Positions 1 through 8,130 of a stretch of 43,071 bases of DNA are shown here, in pieces. This DNA comes from Candidatus Cloacimonadota bacterium (GTDB taxonomy: Bacteria > Cloacimonadota > Cloacimonadia > Cloacimonadales > Cloacimonadaceae): NCBI GenBank assembly GCA_020532215.1, contig JAJBBF010000103.1, positions 1-43,071 on the forward strand. The letters are read 5' to 3'. The notes under the pieces are model-generated. The model was not told the DNA's origin. It searched no databases and was given only the letters and a program-made list of their open reading frames with translations. Positions within the stretch are counted from its first letter, which is position 1. Each line of letters starts with the position of its first letter. The position numbers were made by a program, and so were the translations under genes.

Positions 1-1650
1 ACCAAGAAATGGATCGAACAGTCCTCTGAAGTTGAATCCGAATATGAATCTGCTTTGACCGACCAAGCTGTGAAAGCCAGGACCCTGGACGTTCTGCGCG
101 GACAACTGCAGGATCAGGATTCCCTGCTGGTGAAGGTGGAAAATGTTCTTCAGGCCCCGTACATTGATGAACTGCGCAAGCAGATCACAAATACCCAGGC
201 CACCATTGCCCGGCTCCGGACCAATGAAAACTACTCTGAGAACCATCCCCAGATGATCCTCCTGCAGGAGGAACTGGCCAAAACCAAGAACACTCTTGAT
301 ACGGAAATACAGAAGTTCATCGCCATCTCTCTAAACCAGGATCCGCTGGCGGTGAGAAACGATCTGCTGATGAAGATCGTTCAGGCCGAGGTCGAATTGG
401 AAATGGCGCGCACTCTGGTCAACGGCCTGGAGCAGACCAAGGTCATATACGATGACCGGTTGATCACGCTTCCCGACAAAGAGTTGGAATACGCCCGACT
501 GTTGCGCAGCATGTCTCTGGACGAAAAGATCTACGGCATCATGATGGAAAAATATGAGGATGCCCGTATTGCCGAGCAAGCCAAGATCGGTAACATCCGC
601 GTCCTGGATTACGCCGAGATGCCGGGCAGTCCTATCAAACCGCGCGTTTCGATGAACATGCTGGTGGGCATCATCCTCGGTCTCGGTTTGGGTGTCGGCG
701 CCGCCTTTTTGGTACACTCTCTCGACACCAAGCTCAGGACCCTGGAGGACATGGAAAACTACGTCCGCCTTCCTATCATGGGCACCATTCCCGTCATCCA
801 GGAATCCGAATCGCGGATCATGGAATTCAACAACATGATCGAACAGGCCGAGGGCGAAAACAAGGAACAACTAAGCAGATCGCTGCATTATGTGATGATG
901 CAGCTGGTCTCGCATTACGCGCCGAAATCGCCCATCGCTGAATCCTACCGTACGCTTCGTACCAACATTCTGGCCAAAAAACCAACTGGTAGCACCACCC
1001 TGCTGGTCACTTCCTCAGGCCCCAAGGAAGGTAAGTCCACCACCATCGTGAACCTGGCCATCACTCTTTCCCAGATGAATGCCAAGGTGATCCTGGTAGA
1101 TATGGACATGCGCCGCCCGATGATCCACAGCAAATTCGGCGTGGAAAAGGAAAACGGCCTCAGCGATTACCTGATCGATACCGAAGTGGCTCTCGAGCAG
1201 GTGGTAAAAGCTTCAGGCATACCCAATCTGGACGTGATCACCAGCGGATTCATCCCGCCCAACCCCTCGGAGCTGATCTCTTCGGCCCAAACCGACAAAC
1301 TCATCGAGGATCTCCGGGTCCGTTACGATTTCATCTTGTTCGACACCCCGCCCATCATTGCCGTCACAGACGCCCTCATCCTCACCAAGAAGGTTGACCT
1401 GACCTTCATAGTTGTCCGCTGCGGCTTCACCGAGAAAGGCGTTATCAAGCGTACCAAGGAACTAATGGAAAACATCGACGCCACCATCGACGGCATCATC
1501 GTCAACGGCGTCTATGTCCAGAAGTATTACAGCAAACAGAACTACTACTATTATTACTACTATTACTACTACTACTATGGAGAAGACATCCCCCAGAAAC
1601 AGAAAAAAAGCGCAGCACGTTTCCTACGCAAAAATAAATCTGTTTCTTGA
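1..1650 (+). CDS. Polysaccharide biosynthesis tyrosine autokinase (Wzc/CpsCD type), 5' truncated by window edge
   Basis: Frame 1 is open from base 1, so the TTG at 55 in the ORF track is not a real start and the N-terminus lies outside the window. What remains is a long coiled-coil periplasmic region, a membrane segment (MLVGIILGLGLGVGAAFLV) after a PxxP-like stretch, then a cytoplasmic BY-kinase domain with Walker A (GPKEGKSTT), Walker A' (ILVDMDMRRP) and Walker B (FILFDTPP). It ends in a tyrosine cluster (YY, then twelve consecutive Tyr). Such kinases work with Wzz-type co-polymerases to control capsule or exopolysaccharide chain length and export, and autophosphorylate on C-terminal tyrosines. 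The family is clear; the polymer controlled is not visible here. The 3' end overlaps the ispE start by 74 bp. Confidence 0.9.
   Translation, partial: TKKWIEQSSEVESEYESALTDQAVKARTLDVLRGQLQDQDSLLVKVENVLQAPYIDELRKQITNTQATIARLRTNENYSENHPQMILLQEELAKTKNTLDTEIQKFIAISLNQDPLAVRNDLLMKIVQAEVELEMARTLVNGLEQTKVIYDDRLITLPDKELEYARLLRSMSLDEKIYGIMMEKYEDARIAEQAKIGNIRVLDYAEMPGSPIKPRVSMNMLVGIILGLGLGVGAAFLVHSLDTKLRTLEDMENYVRLPIMGTIPVIQESESRIMEFNNMIEQAEGENKEQLSRSLHYVMMQLVSHYAPKSPIAESYRTLRTNILAKKPTGSTTLLVTSSGPKEGKSTTIVNLAITLSQMNAKVILVDMDMRRPMIHSKFGVEKENGLSDYLIDTEVALEQVVKASGIPNLDVITSGFIPPNPSELISSAQTDKLIEDLRVRYDFILFDTPPIIAVTDALILTKKVDLTFIVVRCGFTEKGVIKRTKELMENIDATIDGIIVNGVYVQKYYSKQNYYYYYYYYYYYYGEDIPQKQKKSAARFLRKNKSVS
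1543..1578 (+). repeat. TAY trinucleotide microsatellite encoding twelve tyrosines
   Basis: Twelve consecutive TAC/TAT codons form the C-terminal tyrosine cluster of the autokinase. The last Tyr codon supplies the A and T of the ispE ATG. Because the unit is 3 nt, slippage would change tyrosine number without a frameshift in the kinase and would leave the ispE frame intact. Confidence 0.9.
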
Positions 1651-2452
1651 GGTTCTGGGAAAGCTCCCAGACAACTATCACGAGATCGAGACACTGCTCT
1701 GCAGTGTCTCTCTCTATGATACGCTCAAATATGCTTTGACAAAAAGGCAGGGCATAAAATTGTGGTCTAACTTGCCTGAATTGCCTGCAAAAAGCAATCT
1801 TGTTTTCAAGGTGGCCCAGTATCTGCTGGATGAGTTCAAACCCGATCAGGGTGTGGATATCCACCTGACAAAGAGGATTCCTTTGGCAGCCGGTTTGGGA
1901 GGCGGAAGCAGCAACGCCGCGATAACTTTGCGTGCCCTTAACTCCCTGTGGAATTTGCAGTTGAGCATTGCCGAGCTGGAACTTGTCTCTGCGCGTTTTG
2001 GCAGCGATATCCCCTTTTTTCTGCACGGTGGAACTGCCTGGGCCACCCACAAAGGCGAGTTGGTTCAGCCCCGGCCGGACGTCCAGATGGAATTGCTGCT
2101 GGTTAATCCGAATATCGGCATTGCCAGCGCCGAAGCCTATGCCTTGGTACCGGACGCTTCAGGCAGCGACAGGCAACACCTGGAGCAGCCAATTGGCCAC
2201 AAGTGGCTTTTCAACCGCTTGGAACCTGGCATCAGGCAAGCTTATCCGGCAGTGGACCGGTTGCTGAGTTATCTGCATGAAGCGGGAGCTGATGCCGCGA
2301 TCATGAGTGGAAGCGGATCGACCTGCTTCGGAGTTTTTGAGGATGCCGCCAAAATGCAGGCATGCAAGGATTTTTTCGACCAAGTTGGTTATTGGACAAA
2401 AATAGTAAGGACAGTATCTAGGAAAGAGTACCAAAGTGAATTCGAAGCTTAA
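1577..2452 (+). CDS. ispE: 4-diphosphocytidyl-2-C-methyl-D-erythritol kinase
   Basis: Phosphorylates the 2-hydroxyl of CDP-methylerythritol in the MEP (non-mevalonate) isoprenoid pathway. It is a 291-aa GHMP kinase with the N-terminal YAKINLFLEV motif, the ATP-binding PLAAGLGGGSSNAA motif, GSDIPFF, and the C-terminal MSGSGSTCFGVF motif. The ORF track starts at 1514, but those 21 residues are an out-of-frame reading of the tyrosine repeat. ATG 1577 is the first sensible start and gives a normal N-terminus. No Shine-Dalgarno is visible because the upstream bases are the TAY repeat, so translation is probably coupled to the kinase. It overlaps prs by 17 bp. The order ispE-prs-ctc-pth is common in bacteria. 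Confidence 0.95.
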   Translation: MEKTSPRNRKKAQHVSYAKINLFLEVLGKLPDNYHEIETLLCSVSLYDTLKYALTKRQGIKLWSNLPELPAKSNLVFKVAQYLLDEFKPDQGVDIHLTKRIPLAAGLGGGSSNAAITLRALNSLWNLQLSIAELELVSARFGSDIPFFLHGGTAWATHKGELVQPRPDVQMELLLVNPNIGIASAEAYALVPDASGSDRQHLEQPIGHKWLFNRLEPGIRQAYPAVDRLLSYLHEAGADAAIMSGSGSTCFGVFEDAAKMQACKDFFDQVGYWTKIVRTVSRKEYQSEFEA

Positions 2453-3380
2453 ACTATTCACCGGAAAAGCCAACCGGCCCCTGGCCGAGGAAGTGGCACG
2501 CTTTGCGGGTGTGCCCCTCGCGGATATTGACCTGTTCAAATTTGCCAATGATGAGTCTTTCGTAAAGATCAACGACAACGTTCGGGGCGCAGACGTATTC
2601 GTGATTCAACCAACCTGCAGGCCCGTCAACGACAACCTGATGGACCTGCTGATCATGATCGACGCCCTGAAACGCGCGTCAGCCCAGAGGATCAACTGCG
2701 TAATCCCCTATTATGCCTACGCCCGCTCGGACAAGAAGGACCAGCCCCGGGTTCCCATCACGGCCAAACTGGTTGCGGACCTGCTGACGGTAGCTGGCGC
2801 GGACAGGATCATCACGGTCGATCTCCACGCGGAACAGATCCAGGGGTTTTTCAACATACCGGTCGATCATCTGTATTCCATCCCCACTTTTGCCCGCTAC
2901 CTGCTGAGCATGGAGATAGAGGACCCGGTGGTCATTTCCCCCGATTCCGGCGGAGCCAACCGCGCCCGCGCTTTGGCCAAAAGGCTGAACTGCGGCCTGG
3001 CCATTGGCGATAAACGGCGTACGGGAAATGACGACCAAACTGTACTTCTGAACATCATCGGGGATGTTTGCGGAAAAACGGCCATCCTCTTTGACGACAT
3101 CATCGACACCGGAGGCAGCCTGGTAAAGATCGCCGACGTCCTGAAAGATTATGAAGTCAAGAAAATCTATGCCGCTTGCACGCATGGCGTGCTGTCCGGA
3201 GCAGCGGTAAAAAACATAGAGAAATCTGCAATAGAGAAGCTTTTTGTCACCAACACCATACCGCTGCCTGAAGCAGCGGCGAACTGCCCCAAAATAGTAC
3301 AGCTTTCCATAGCCGAAATGCTGGCCATAGCGATAAAAAAAATACACATAGAGGAATCTCTCAGTATTCTGTTCAAATAG
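2436..3380 (+). CDS. prs: Ribose-phosphate pyrophosphokinase
   Basis: Makes PRPP from ribose 5-phosphate and ATP for purine, pyrimidine, NAD, His and Trp synthesis. The 314-aa protein has the usual length and family motifs: FANDESFVKINDNVRG near the N-terminus, the ATP/metal loop YYAYARSDKKDQPR, VDLHAEQIQGFF, and the PRPP-binding loop ILFDDIIDTGGSL. It starts with GTG inside the end of ispE, in a sequence resembling 'AAAGAGTACCAAAGTG', so it is probably translationally coupled. A 21-bp gap with a clear GGAGGA precedes rplY. Confidence 0.96.
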   Translation: MNSKLKLFTGKANRPLAEEVARFAGVPLADIDLFKFANDESFVKINDNVRGADVFVIQPTCRPVNDNLMDLLIMIDALKRASAQRINCVIPYYAYARSDKKDQPRVPITAKLVADLLTVAGADRIITVDLHAEQIQGFFNIPVDHLYSIPTFARYLLSMEIEDPVVISPDSGGANRARALAKRLNCGLAIGDKRRTGNDDQTVLLNIIGDVCGKTAILFDDIIDTGGSLVKIADVLKDYEVKKIYAACTHGVLSGAAVKNIEKSAIEKLFVTNTIPLPEAAANCPKIVQLSIAEMLAIAIKKIHIEESLSILFK

Positions 3381-3401
3381 ATATTGAGACTGGAGGAATA
3401 A

Positions 3402-4010
3402 GTGATATTCAATCTCGAAGCAAAAAAAAGAACAACCACCAAGCGCAGTGAGTTGAACGCTCTGCGCCAGCAGGGAATGATCCCGGCGGTGCTTTATGGA
3501 AAGGCAGTGGAATCCACTCCCATAGCCATCGACCGCGGAACCTTTCTGCAGTGCTACAAAAAAAGCTTCAACGAACTGGCTTTCTATGAGATCGAACTCG
3601 ATGGCGCCAAACACCACACGATCCTGAAAGACAAACTCATCCATCCCGTCACGCGGAACATTCTGCACATCGATTTCATGGTCATCGAAGAATCCGCCCA
3701 GATGGAATTCGAGGTTCCGGTTCAGTACATCGGAGAGGCCATTGGCACCAAGGAAGGCGGATTCGTGGATGTTGTGCAGAGAACCGTGAAGGTTACCTGC
3801 CGGGCCAAGGATTTGCCGGATGACATCCAGCTGGACATTTCCGGAATGCGCGTTGGCGATACCATGCACATCAAAGACTTGCCCGAAGGCAAGTGGCATT
3901 ACAAGGATCATCCTGATGTAGCCCTGGTTGTCGTGCACGCCAAGAAGACCGAGGAAGTGCCTGTTGTGGAAGCCGCTCCTGAAGCCGAGGAAGAAAAACC
4001 TGAAGAATGA
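3402..4010 (+). CDS. rplY: 50S ribosomal protein L25/general stress protein Ctc
   Basis: 5S rRNA-binding ribosomal protein of the long Ctc type (202 aa): an N-terminal L25 beta-barrel (RSELNALRQQGMIPAVLYGK; HVDFMV-like LHIDFMVI) followed by the C-terminal Ctc domain and a short acidic tail rich in Glu, Ala and Pro. The start is GTG 3402, supported by GGAGGA seven bases upstream. The stop overlaps the pth ATG (ATGA), so the two are coupled. Confidence 0.94.
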   Translation: MIFNLEAKKRTTTKRSELNALRQQGMIPAVLYGKAVESTPIAIDRGTFLQCYKKSFNELAFYEIELDGAKHHTILKDKLIHPVTRNILHIDFMVIEESAQMEFEVPVQYIGEAIGTKEGGFVDVVQRTVKVTCRAKDLPDDIQLDISGMRVGDTMHIKDLPEGKWHYKDHPDVALVVVHAKKTEEVPVVEAAPEAEEEKPEE

Positions 4011-4615
4011 AACTGATCCTGGGACTGGGGAACATTGGCAGCGAATATGAGTTGTCCCGGCATAATGCCGGATTCCTCTGTCTCGATCTGTGGTCCCACA
4101 AGCACAACATGAGCTTCAAACATGACCGCCATTTCAGCTATCTTCGCTTTCGCGGGGCTTGCCTGATCAAACCAGGTACCTATATGAACCGCTCGGGCCA
4201 GGCCTTGGCCGAGGCGCAAAAACGCTGGAAGATCTCTGAAGCGCTGGTCATCCACGACGATATTGAACTCCCGCTGGCCAGGCTGCGGCTGCGCGAAGGC
4301 GGCGGAGACGGTGGCCATAATGGCATGAGATCCTTGCTGGAAATCATGCCAGCCGAGGATCTTAAACGAGTCCGCGTGGGCATTGGCCGCGACAGCGGAA
4401 ATCCCCGCGACTACGTTTTGGATGACTTCAGCCTGGAGGAACTGCAGCTGCTGCAGCCTTCCCTGGATCTGGCCTGCGAGTTTATTGACGAATATATACG
4501 AGGCGATTTCAACTCTGTGTTGAACGCCTATAGCGTATGGAAAAAATCCTGTTCCGGGGAGAAAAACCCTGGAAACACAAGACCAAAGGAGATAAACAAT
4601 GGAAAAGAATTATGA
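4007..4615 (+). CDS. pth: Peptidyl-tRNA hydrolase
   Basis: Releases tRNA from prematurely dropped peptidyl-tRNA. The 202-aa protein shows the family signatures LGLGNIGSEYELSRHNAGF with the catalytic His, KPGTYMNRSG, and the long IHDDIELPLARLRLREGGG...GGHNGMRS motif with the catalytic Asp region. It begins at an ATGA overlap with rplY and ends 17 bp inside rpsF. The C-terminal extension of about 25 residues (SCSGEKNPGNTRPKEI) is low-complexity and probably exists because it carries the rpsF ribosome-binding site. Confidence 0.95.
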   Translation: MKLILGLGNIGSEYELSRHNAGFLCLDLWSHKHNMSFKHDRHFSYLRFRGACLIKPGTYMNRSGQALAEAQKRWKISEALVIHDDIELPLARLRLREGGGDGGHNGMRSLLEIMPAEDLKRVRVGIGRDSGNPRDYVLDDFSLEELQLLQPSLDLACEFIDEYIRGDFNSVLNAYSVWKKSCSGEKNPGNTRPKEINNGKEL

Positions 4616-4889
4616 ACTTATGGTGATTCTGTCGCCTAAGCTCAGCGACGAGGAAGCCGCCGCCCTTAACGAAAGCATCCTCAACCTTCTCAAGGAACAC
4701 AAAGGCGAGATCGTGAAAACCGACCCCTGGGGTAAACGCATTCTGGCCTATCCCATCAACAAACATACTGAAGCCCATTATTTTGTGAACTACCTGAGCA
4801 TGGACGCCACCGGAGTCAAAAGCGTCAAGCAACAGCTTAACATCAATGAACAGGTGCTCCGGCACATGTTCATCGTAAAAGAACAATAG
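4599..4889 (+). CDS. rpsF: 30S ribosomal protein S6
   Basis: 96-aa S6 protein of the small-subunit platform, where it pairs with S18, encoded two genes downstream. Motifs: YELMVILSPKLSDEE, WGKRILAYPINKHTEAHY and the C-terminal VLRHMFI. An AAAGGAG sits upstream of the ATG, inside the end of pth. The order rpsF-ssb-rpsR is a classic conserved cluster. Confidence 0.96.
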   Translation: MEKNYELMVILSPKLSDEEAAALNESILNLLKEHKGEIVKTDPWGKRILAYPINKHTEAHYFVNYLSMDATGVKSVKQQLNINEQVLRHMFIVKEQ

Positions 4890-4897
4890 GAGGAAAG

Positions 4898-5338
4898 ATG
4901 GCAGATCTGAAAGTACCCCGGCTGAACAGAGTGCTCATTGCCGGCCGCATCACCAAAGACCTTGAGTTGAAGTACACCCCAAAGGGAACCGCAGTTGTAA
5001 ACTTCTCGGTTGCCATGGACAAACGCTACAAAGACGATTCCGATCAATGGCAGTCTTCTTCGATCTTTTTGGATGTAGTAGCCTGGAACCAGCAAGCTGA
5101 AACCATCTGCAAAATGGCCAGCAAAGGCACCGCCATTCTGGTTGAAGGAAGGATCGACGTTAGGTCTTACGTGGACCAAAACAACAATAACCGCAAGGTT
5201 TTTGAGATCATTGCAGATTATATCCAGACCCTCGAATGGAAACCCAGGGATGGCAGCGGCGACAATCAGGAAGCCCCCCTGCCCCAGGAACCGCCCCAGT
5301 CTTCCGGCGAAACAACCAACGATGACGTACCCTTTTAA
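4898..5338 (+). CDS. ssb: Single-stranded DNA-binding protein
   Basis: 146-aa SSB with an N-terminal OB fold (LNRVLIAGRITKDLELKYTPKGTAV, FLDVVAWNQQAETICKMASKG, VEGRIDVRSY), a Pro/Gln/Gly linker and the acidic tip DDVPF. In this family the tip binds partner replication and repair proteins. It lies between rpsF and rpsR with short gaps and has a good AGGAGG at the start. Confidence 0.96.
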   Translation: MADLKVPRLNRVLIAGRITKDLELKYTPKGTAVVNFSVAMDKRYKDDSDQWQSSSIFLDVVAWNQQAETICKMASKGTAILVEGRIDVRSYVDQNNNNRKVFEIIADYIQTLEWKPRDGSGDNQEAPLPQEPPQSSGETTNDDVPF

Positions 5339-5351
5339 TTTGGAGTAAATA

Positions 5352-5588
5352 ATGAACCTGACAGACCGAAAAAAGAGATTCACCCGGAAAAAATACTGCC
5401 GTTTCTGCGCCAATAAAGAACTCGTTATCGATTATAAGAACCTGGATACTCTGCGCCAGTTCATCTCGGATGTTGGCAAGATCGATCCCGCCCGCATGAC
5501 CGGCACTTGCGCCAAACACCAGAGGAAGCTCACCACAGAGATCAAGCGCGCCCGCCAAATGGCGCTGCTGCCCTACGTGATAGAGTAG
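5352..5588 (+). CDS. rpsR: 30S ribosomal protein S18
   Basis: 78-aa S18, partner of S6. The sequence [16 protein letters not shown] near the N-terminus retains Cys-x-x-Cys, followed by the usual [11 protein letters not shown] and [26 protein letters not shown]. The stop codon TAG overlaps the GTG start of the next gene by one base. Confidence 0.96.
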   Translation: MNLTDRKKRFTRKKYCRFCANKELVIDYKNLDTLRQFISDVGKIDPARMTGTCAKHQRKLTTEIKRARQMALLPYVIE

Positions 5589-6424
5589 TGCCCGTAATCG
5601 CCTTGCTCCTGGGTGCTTTGGCCAGCATCAGCCCCTTTCTGGGCTTGCTGTTGATGCAAACCAGCTGCCGCAGCCTGCTGCTGCGGACACAAGGAAAACC
5701 CCTGAACCGGGCTCTGCTTTGGTTGGTTTTCCCGGTGCTGCTTGCCGTTTTTTCCTATCGGCAGCCGGATTCCCTGGTGTTTGCTTCAGATGCCATTTTT
5801 GGCGCCGGACTGGTCACCCTGCTCTACCTGTTTACCCTGATAAAGCAGGGCAAGCCGTCGGTGGCCCTCGCCCAGGCAGCAATATTGGTCATAGCCTATG
5901 GCGCGGTAAGGTCTTTTCTGTTCGCAGCCCAACTTACCGCCGCCCACGACCAGGCGATCACTGAACTGAACAAACTTGTACCCCAGATAATGCAGATGGC
6001 GGAAACCCAAAACAACCTGGCCCTGATGCGCCTGCTTCTGCCGGCCAGCTGGACGGTCACCCAATTGACCGCTCTCGTCGCCGGACACCTGATCTTTCTG
6101 CATCTGAGCGGGGCCAAGTCCATCCTCAGGGATTTCACCCTACCTGCTTATTACAACCTGCTGATCCTGGCGGTTCTGCCGCTGTATTTCTTTCCCCAGC
6201 TGCGTGGCGTTTGGATCAATACCCTGCTTGCGCTCTTTGTTTTACCGCTGGTGCAGGGGACCGGAGTGATCCTGAACTGGTTATCACGCCTGGCCTCGAA
6301 TGCCTTTGTCACCGTGCTGGTGATAGCGCTGGCTGTTTTCAACCTGATCCTGGTCGCCCTCTTGGGATTTGCCGACATCTGGCTCGATTTCAGGAAATTA
6401 AGAACTAAAGGAAACTACGCATGA
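5588..6424 (+). CDS. Multi-pass membrane protein, DUF2232/YybS-like
   Basis: 278-aa polytopic membrane protein with about eight hydrophobic segments. The ORF track begins at 5507, but those 27 residues lie inside rpsR out of frame. GTG 5588, overlapping the rpsR stop (TAGTG), places the start directly at the first membrane helix (PVIALLLGALASISPF). A DUF2232-type protein between rpsR and rplI is a recurrent arrangement in many bacteria, so the assignment rests on position and topology rather than on a strong motif. The function is unknown. It overlaps rplI by 4 bp (ATGA). Confidence 0.75.
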   Translation: MPVIALLLGALASISPFLGLLLMQTSCRSLLLRTQGKPLNRALLWLVFPVLLAVFSYRQPDSLVFASDAIFGAGLVTLLYLFTLIKQGKPSVALAQAAILVIAYGAVRSFLFAAQLTAAHDQAITELNKLVPQIMQMAETQNNLALMRLLLPASWTVTQLTALVAGHLIFLHLSGAKSILRDFTLPAYYNLLILAVLPLYFFPQLRGVWINTLLALFVLPLVQGTGVILNWLSRLASNAFVTVLVIALAVFNLILVALLGFADIWLDFRKLRTKGNYA

Positions 6425-7038
6425 AAGTCATCCTCCTCAATCACATAGACAAGATCGGGAGAAAAGGCGAAGTTGTGACCGTGAAACGCGGTTTTGCCCG
6501 CAACTACCTTATACCCCGCGATCTGGCAATTTATGCCACCCCCCAGAACATGAAACGTCTCAGCTCCATCCAGAACCAGGCTGCTGAGGAAGAAGAAAAA
6601 CTGATCGCTGAGCTGAAAAAGCTTGACGATAAGATCAGAAACCTCAGTCTGGCATTTGTCCGCAAAGTGGATGAACATGACAGCATGTTCGGCTCTGTCT
6701 CCGAAACTGACATTGCTCAGGAACTGGCCGCCCATGATATCACGGTTCACAAGTCCCAGGTCCTGATGGACAAGCATATCAAGACTTTGGGCGAGCACAC
6801 TGTTCAGATTCGCCTGCATAAGGACATCGTGTCAGAATTGAAAGTGCTGGTCGAAAAGGAAGCCAAAGAAGCTTCAGCCGAAGAGCCGGAGCCCGCCCCC
6901 GCCGTGGAGGAAGAGCCTGTGGAACCCGAACTCCCGGCAGAGGAAGAAGCAGAGGAACCCGAACTCCCGGCTGAGGAAGAAGCAGAGGAACCCGAGACCA
7001 AAACCGAAGAACCGATCCTGACTGAAGACGAAAAATAA
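6421..7038 (+). CDS. rplI: 50S ribosomal protein L9 with acidic C-terminal extension
   Basis: The first 145 residues or so are an ordinary L9: an N-terminal rRNA-binding domain (MKVILLNHIDKIGRKGEVV, VKRGFARNYLIP), a long connecting helix and a C-terminal domain with GSVSETDIAQEL. A tail of about 60 residues, almost entirely Glu, Pro and Ala, follows and makes the protein 205 aa against the usual 148-150. The tail contains an 11-residue unit (ELPAEEEAEEP) repeated twice in tandem, encoded by a 33-bp duplication. It is coupled to the upstream membrane protein by an ATGA overlap. Confidence 0.94.
   Translation: MKVILLNHIDKIGRKGEVVTVKRGFARNYLIPRDLAIYATPQNMKRLSSIQNQAAEEEEKLIAELKKLDDKIRNLSLAFVRKVDEHDSMFGSVSETDIAQELAAHDITVHKSQVLMDKHIKTLGEHTVQIRLHKDIVSELKVLVEKEAKEASAEEPEPAPAVEEEPVEPELPAEEEAEEPELPAEEEAEEPETKTEEPILTEDEK
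6928..6993 (+). repeat. 33-bp tandem duplication in rplI tail
   Basis: Two adjacent 33-bp units differ at a single base and encode ELPAEEEAEEP twice. Being a multiple of three, copy-number change would keep the frame. Confidence 0.9.
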
Positions 7039-7052
7039 ACTGGGAGAAACCC

Positions 7053-7793
7053 ATGAAGAACACCCTGTTTTACATTACCAGGATCCTGGCTGTGATCGTG
7101 ATGATCGGAGCTTTGTCCCTGGTGGGGGCAGGCAATCCAAAAGCCCTGCCTTTTTACGTTCTCTTCTTTGTCGCTGTCTTCGCGGTCATTTACCTGCTGA
7201 ACAGAAGCGCCAAGAAAAGCGAGCGGGAAGGAAAATCCGGCGCCGGGGCCAAGCCTGTGGTCCAGATCATTGGTGTGGTGCTGTTTGTGGCCATAGCCTC
7301 GATCCTGGGGCTGCTGCGCCACGGCATCCTGGGTTACGTGGTGATGTTTGCCGTGCTGGCCGCCATCCTGGCCCTGATCTATTTCACTCTCAAGAATCGT
7401 CAGCGGCATTTTGAGATCACTGCCTCCAATCCTGTGCTCAAACCAATTCTGAGCGCGGTGATGGCTGTCCTGGCCCTTGGCCTGCCCCTGCTGATCGCCA
7501 TTACCAGCGATCTGATCGTTCCCACCGCTGTTCCGATCATCATCGCCATTGCCGCGATCCTGGCCTTTATCGCCCTGATCGTGCTGGCCTTGCTGATCAC
7601 GAACCGCAAAAGCGTGAACGCGGGGATGGGGGCGGCTGGATACGCTCTGGTGATCCTGGCTGCCATTCTGCCGGGGATCATGGTATTGCTGACCACCAAT
7701 GATTCCAGCGCTTTTGCCATGGCCTATCTGGCCGCCCTGGTGGCTGCCGTTCTGGCTTACTTTGGTCTGAACCTGGTTTACAAACTCGACTGA
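7053..7793 (+). CDS. Polytopic membrane protein of unknown function
   Basis: 246 aa with about seven or eight hydrophobic segments rich in Ala, Ile, Leu and Val, and one charged loop (NRSAKKSEREGKSGAGAK) after the second helix. I recognise no family. It starts 14 bp after rplI with a GGGAGAAA ribosome-binding site and ends exactly at the stem of the operon terminator, so it is the last gene of the ribosomal-protein transcription unit. Inner-membrane location is inferred from topology only. Confidence 0.75.
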   Translation: MKNTLFYITRILAVIVMIGALSLVGAGNPKALPFYVLFFVAVFAVIYLLNRSAKKSEREGKSGAGAKPVVQIIGVVLFVAIASILGLLRHGILGYVVMFAVLAAILALIYFTLKNRQRHFEITASNPVLKPILSAVMAVLALGLPLLIAITSDLIVPTAVPIIIAIAAILAFIALIVLALLITNRKSVNAGMGAAGYALVILAAILPGIMVLLTTNDSSAFAMAYLAALVAAVLAYFGLNLVYKLD

Positions 7794-7823
7794 TCCGGCT
7801 TCTGCCGGATCGGTCTTTTTTTT
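7792..7823 (+). terminator. Intrinsic terminator closing the ispE-rplI operon
   Basis: An 8-bp perfect stem (GATCCGGC/GCCGGATC) with a 4-nt loop is followed by a run of nine T after one C. The stem begins inside the stop codon of the membrane protein gene. Confidence 0.9.
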
Positions 7824-7840
7824 CCAGGGGAGAACCCAGC

Positions 7841-8128
7841 ATGCCACTCAGCCCGGTATCCCAGCTGCTGAAGCAGGTGCTCACCCGGATCAGTGGCGAG
7901 AAGTACCAGCCTTTCATCCTGCTCTACCGCGGCTGGGAAAGCATCGTGGGAGAACTTCTGGCCTCGCGTTCCCATCCCTTCCGTTTTCATGACTCCGTTC
8001 TTTATATCGCGGTGCAAAACAATTCCTGGCTGCAGGAGCTGTATCTGCGCAAAGCTGAGATCCTGCGCCAATGCAGGGCCCAGATTCCCCAGGAGATCAA
8101 AGACATCATCTTTTTCATCAGGAGTTGA
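7841..8128 (+). CDS. DUF721/DciA-like protein
   Basis: 95-aa small protein resembling the DUF721 family, whose DciA members help load the replicative helicase. The pattern 'W..IVG..LA.RS.P..F.D.VLYIAVQNNSWLQEL..rk.eIL' with the conserved Trp and SWLQEL is visible. It has a good ribosome-binding site (GGGGAGA) downstream of the terminator and lies 2 bp ahead of rpe. A role in helicase loading is only a family-level guess. An overlapping alternative frame (7893-8138) is a shadow. Confidence 0.75.
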   Translation: MPLSPVSQLLKQVLTRISGEKYQPFILLYRGWESIVGELLASRSHPFRFHDSVLYIAVQNNSWLQELYLRKAEILRQCRAQIPQEIKDIIFFIRS

Positions 8129-8130
8129 AC

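Noticed and set aside
2679-3938. 419-aa minus ORF over prs and rplY
   Set aside because: Antisense shadow crossing two well-identified genes; no motifs.
6804-7847. 347-aa minus ORF rich in Ser, Gln and His
   Set aside because: Antisense of the rplI acidic tail and the membrane protein; composition is the mirror of Glu codons.
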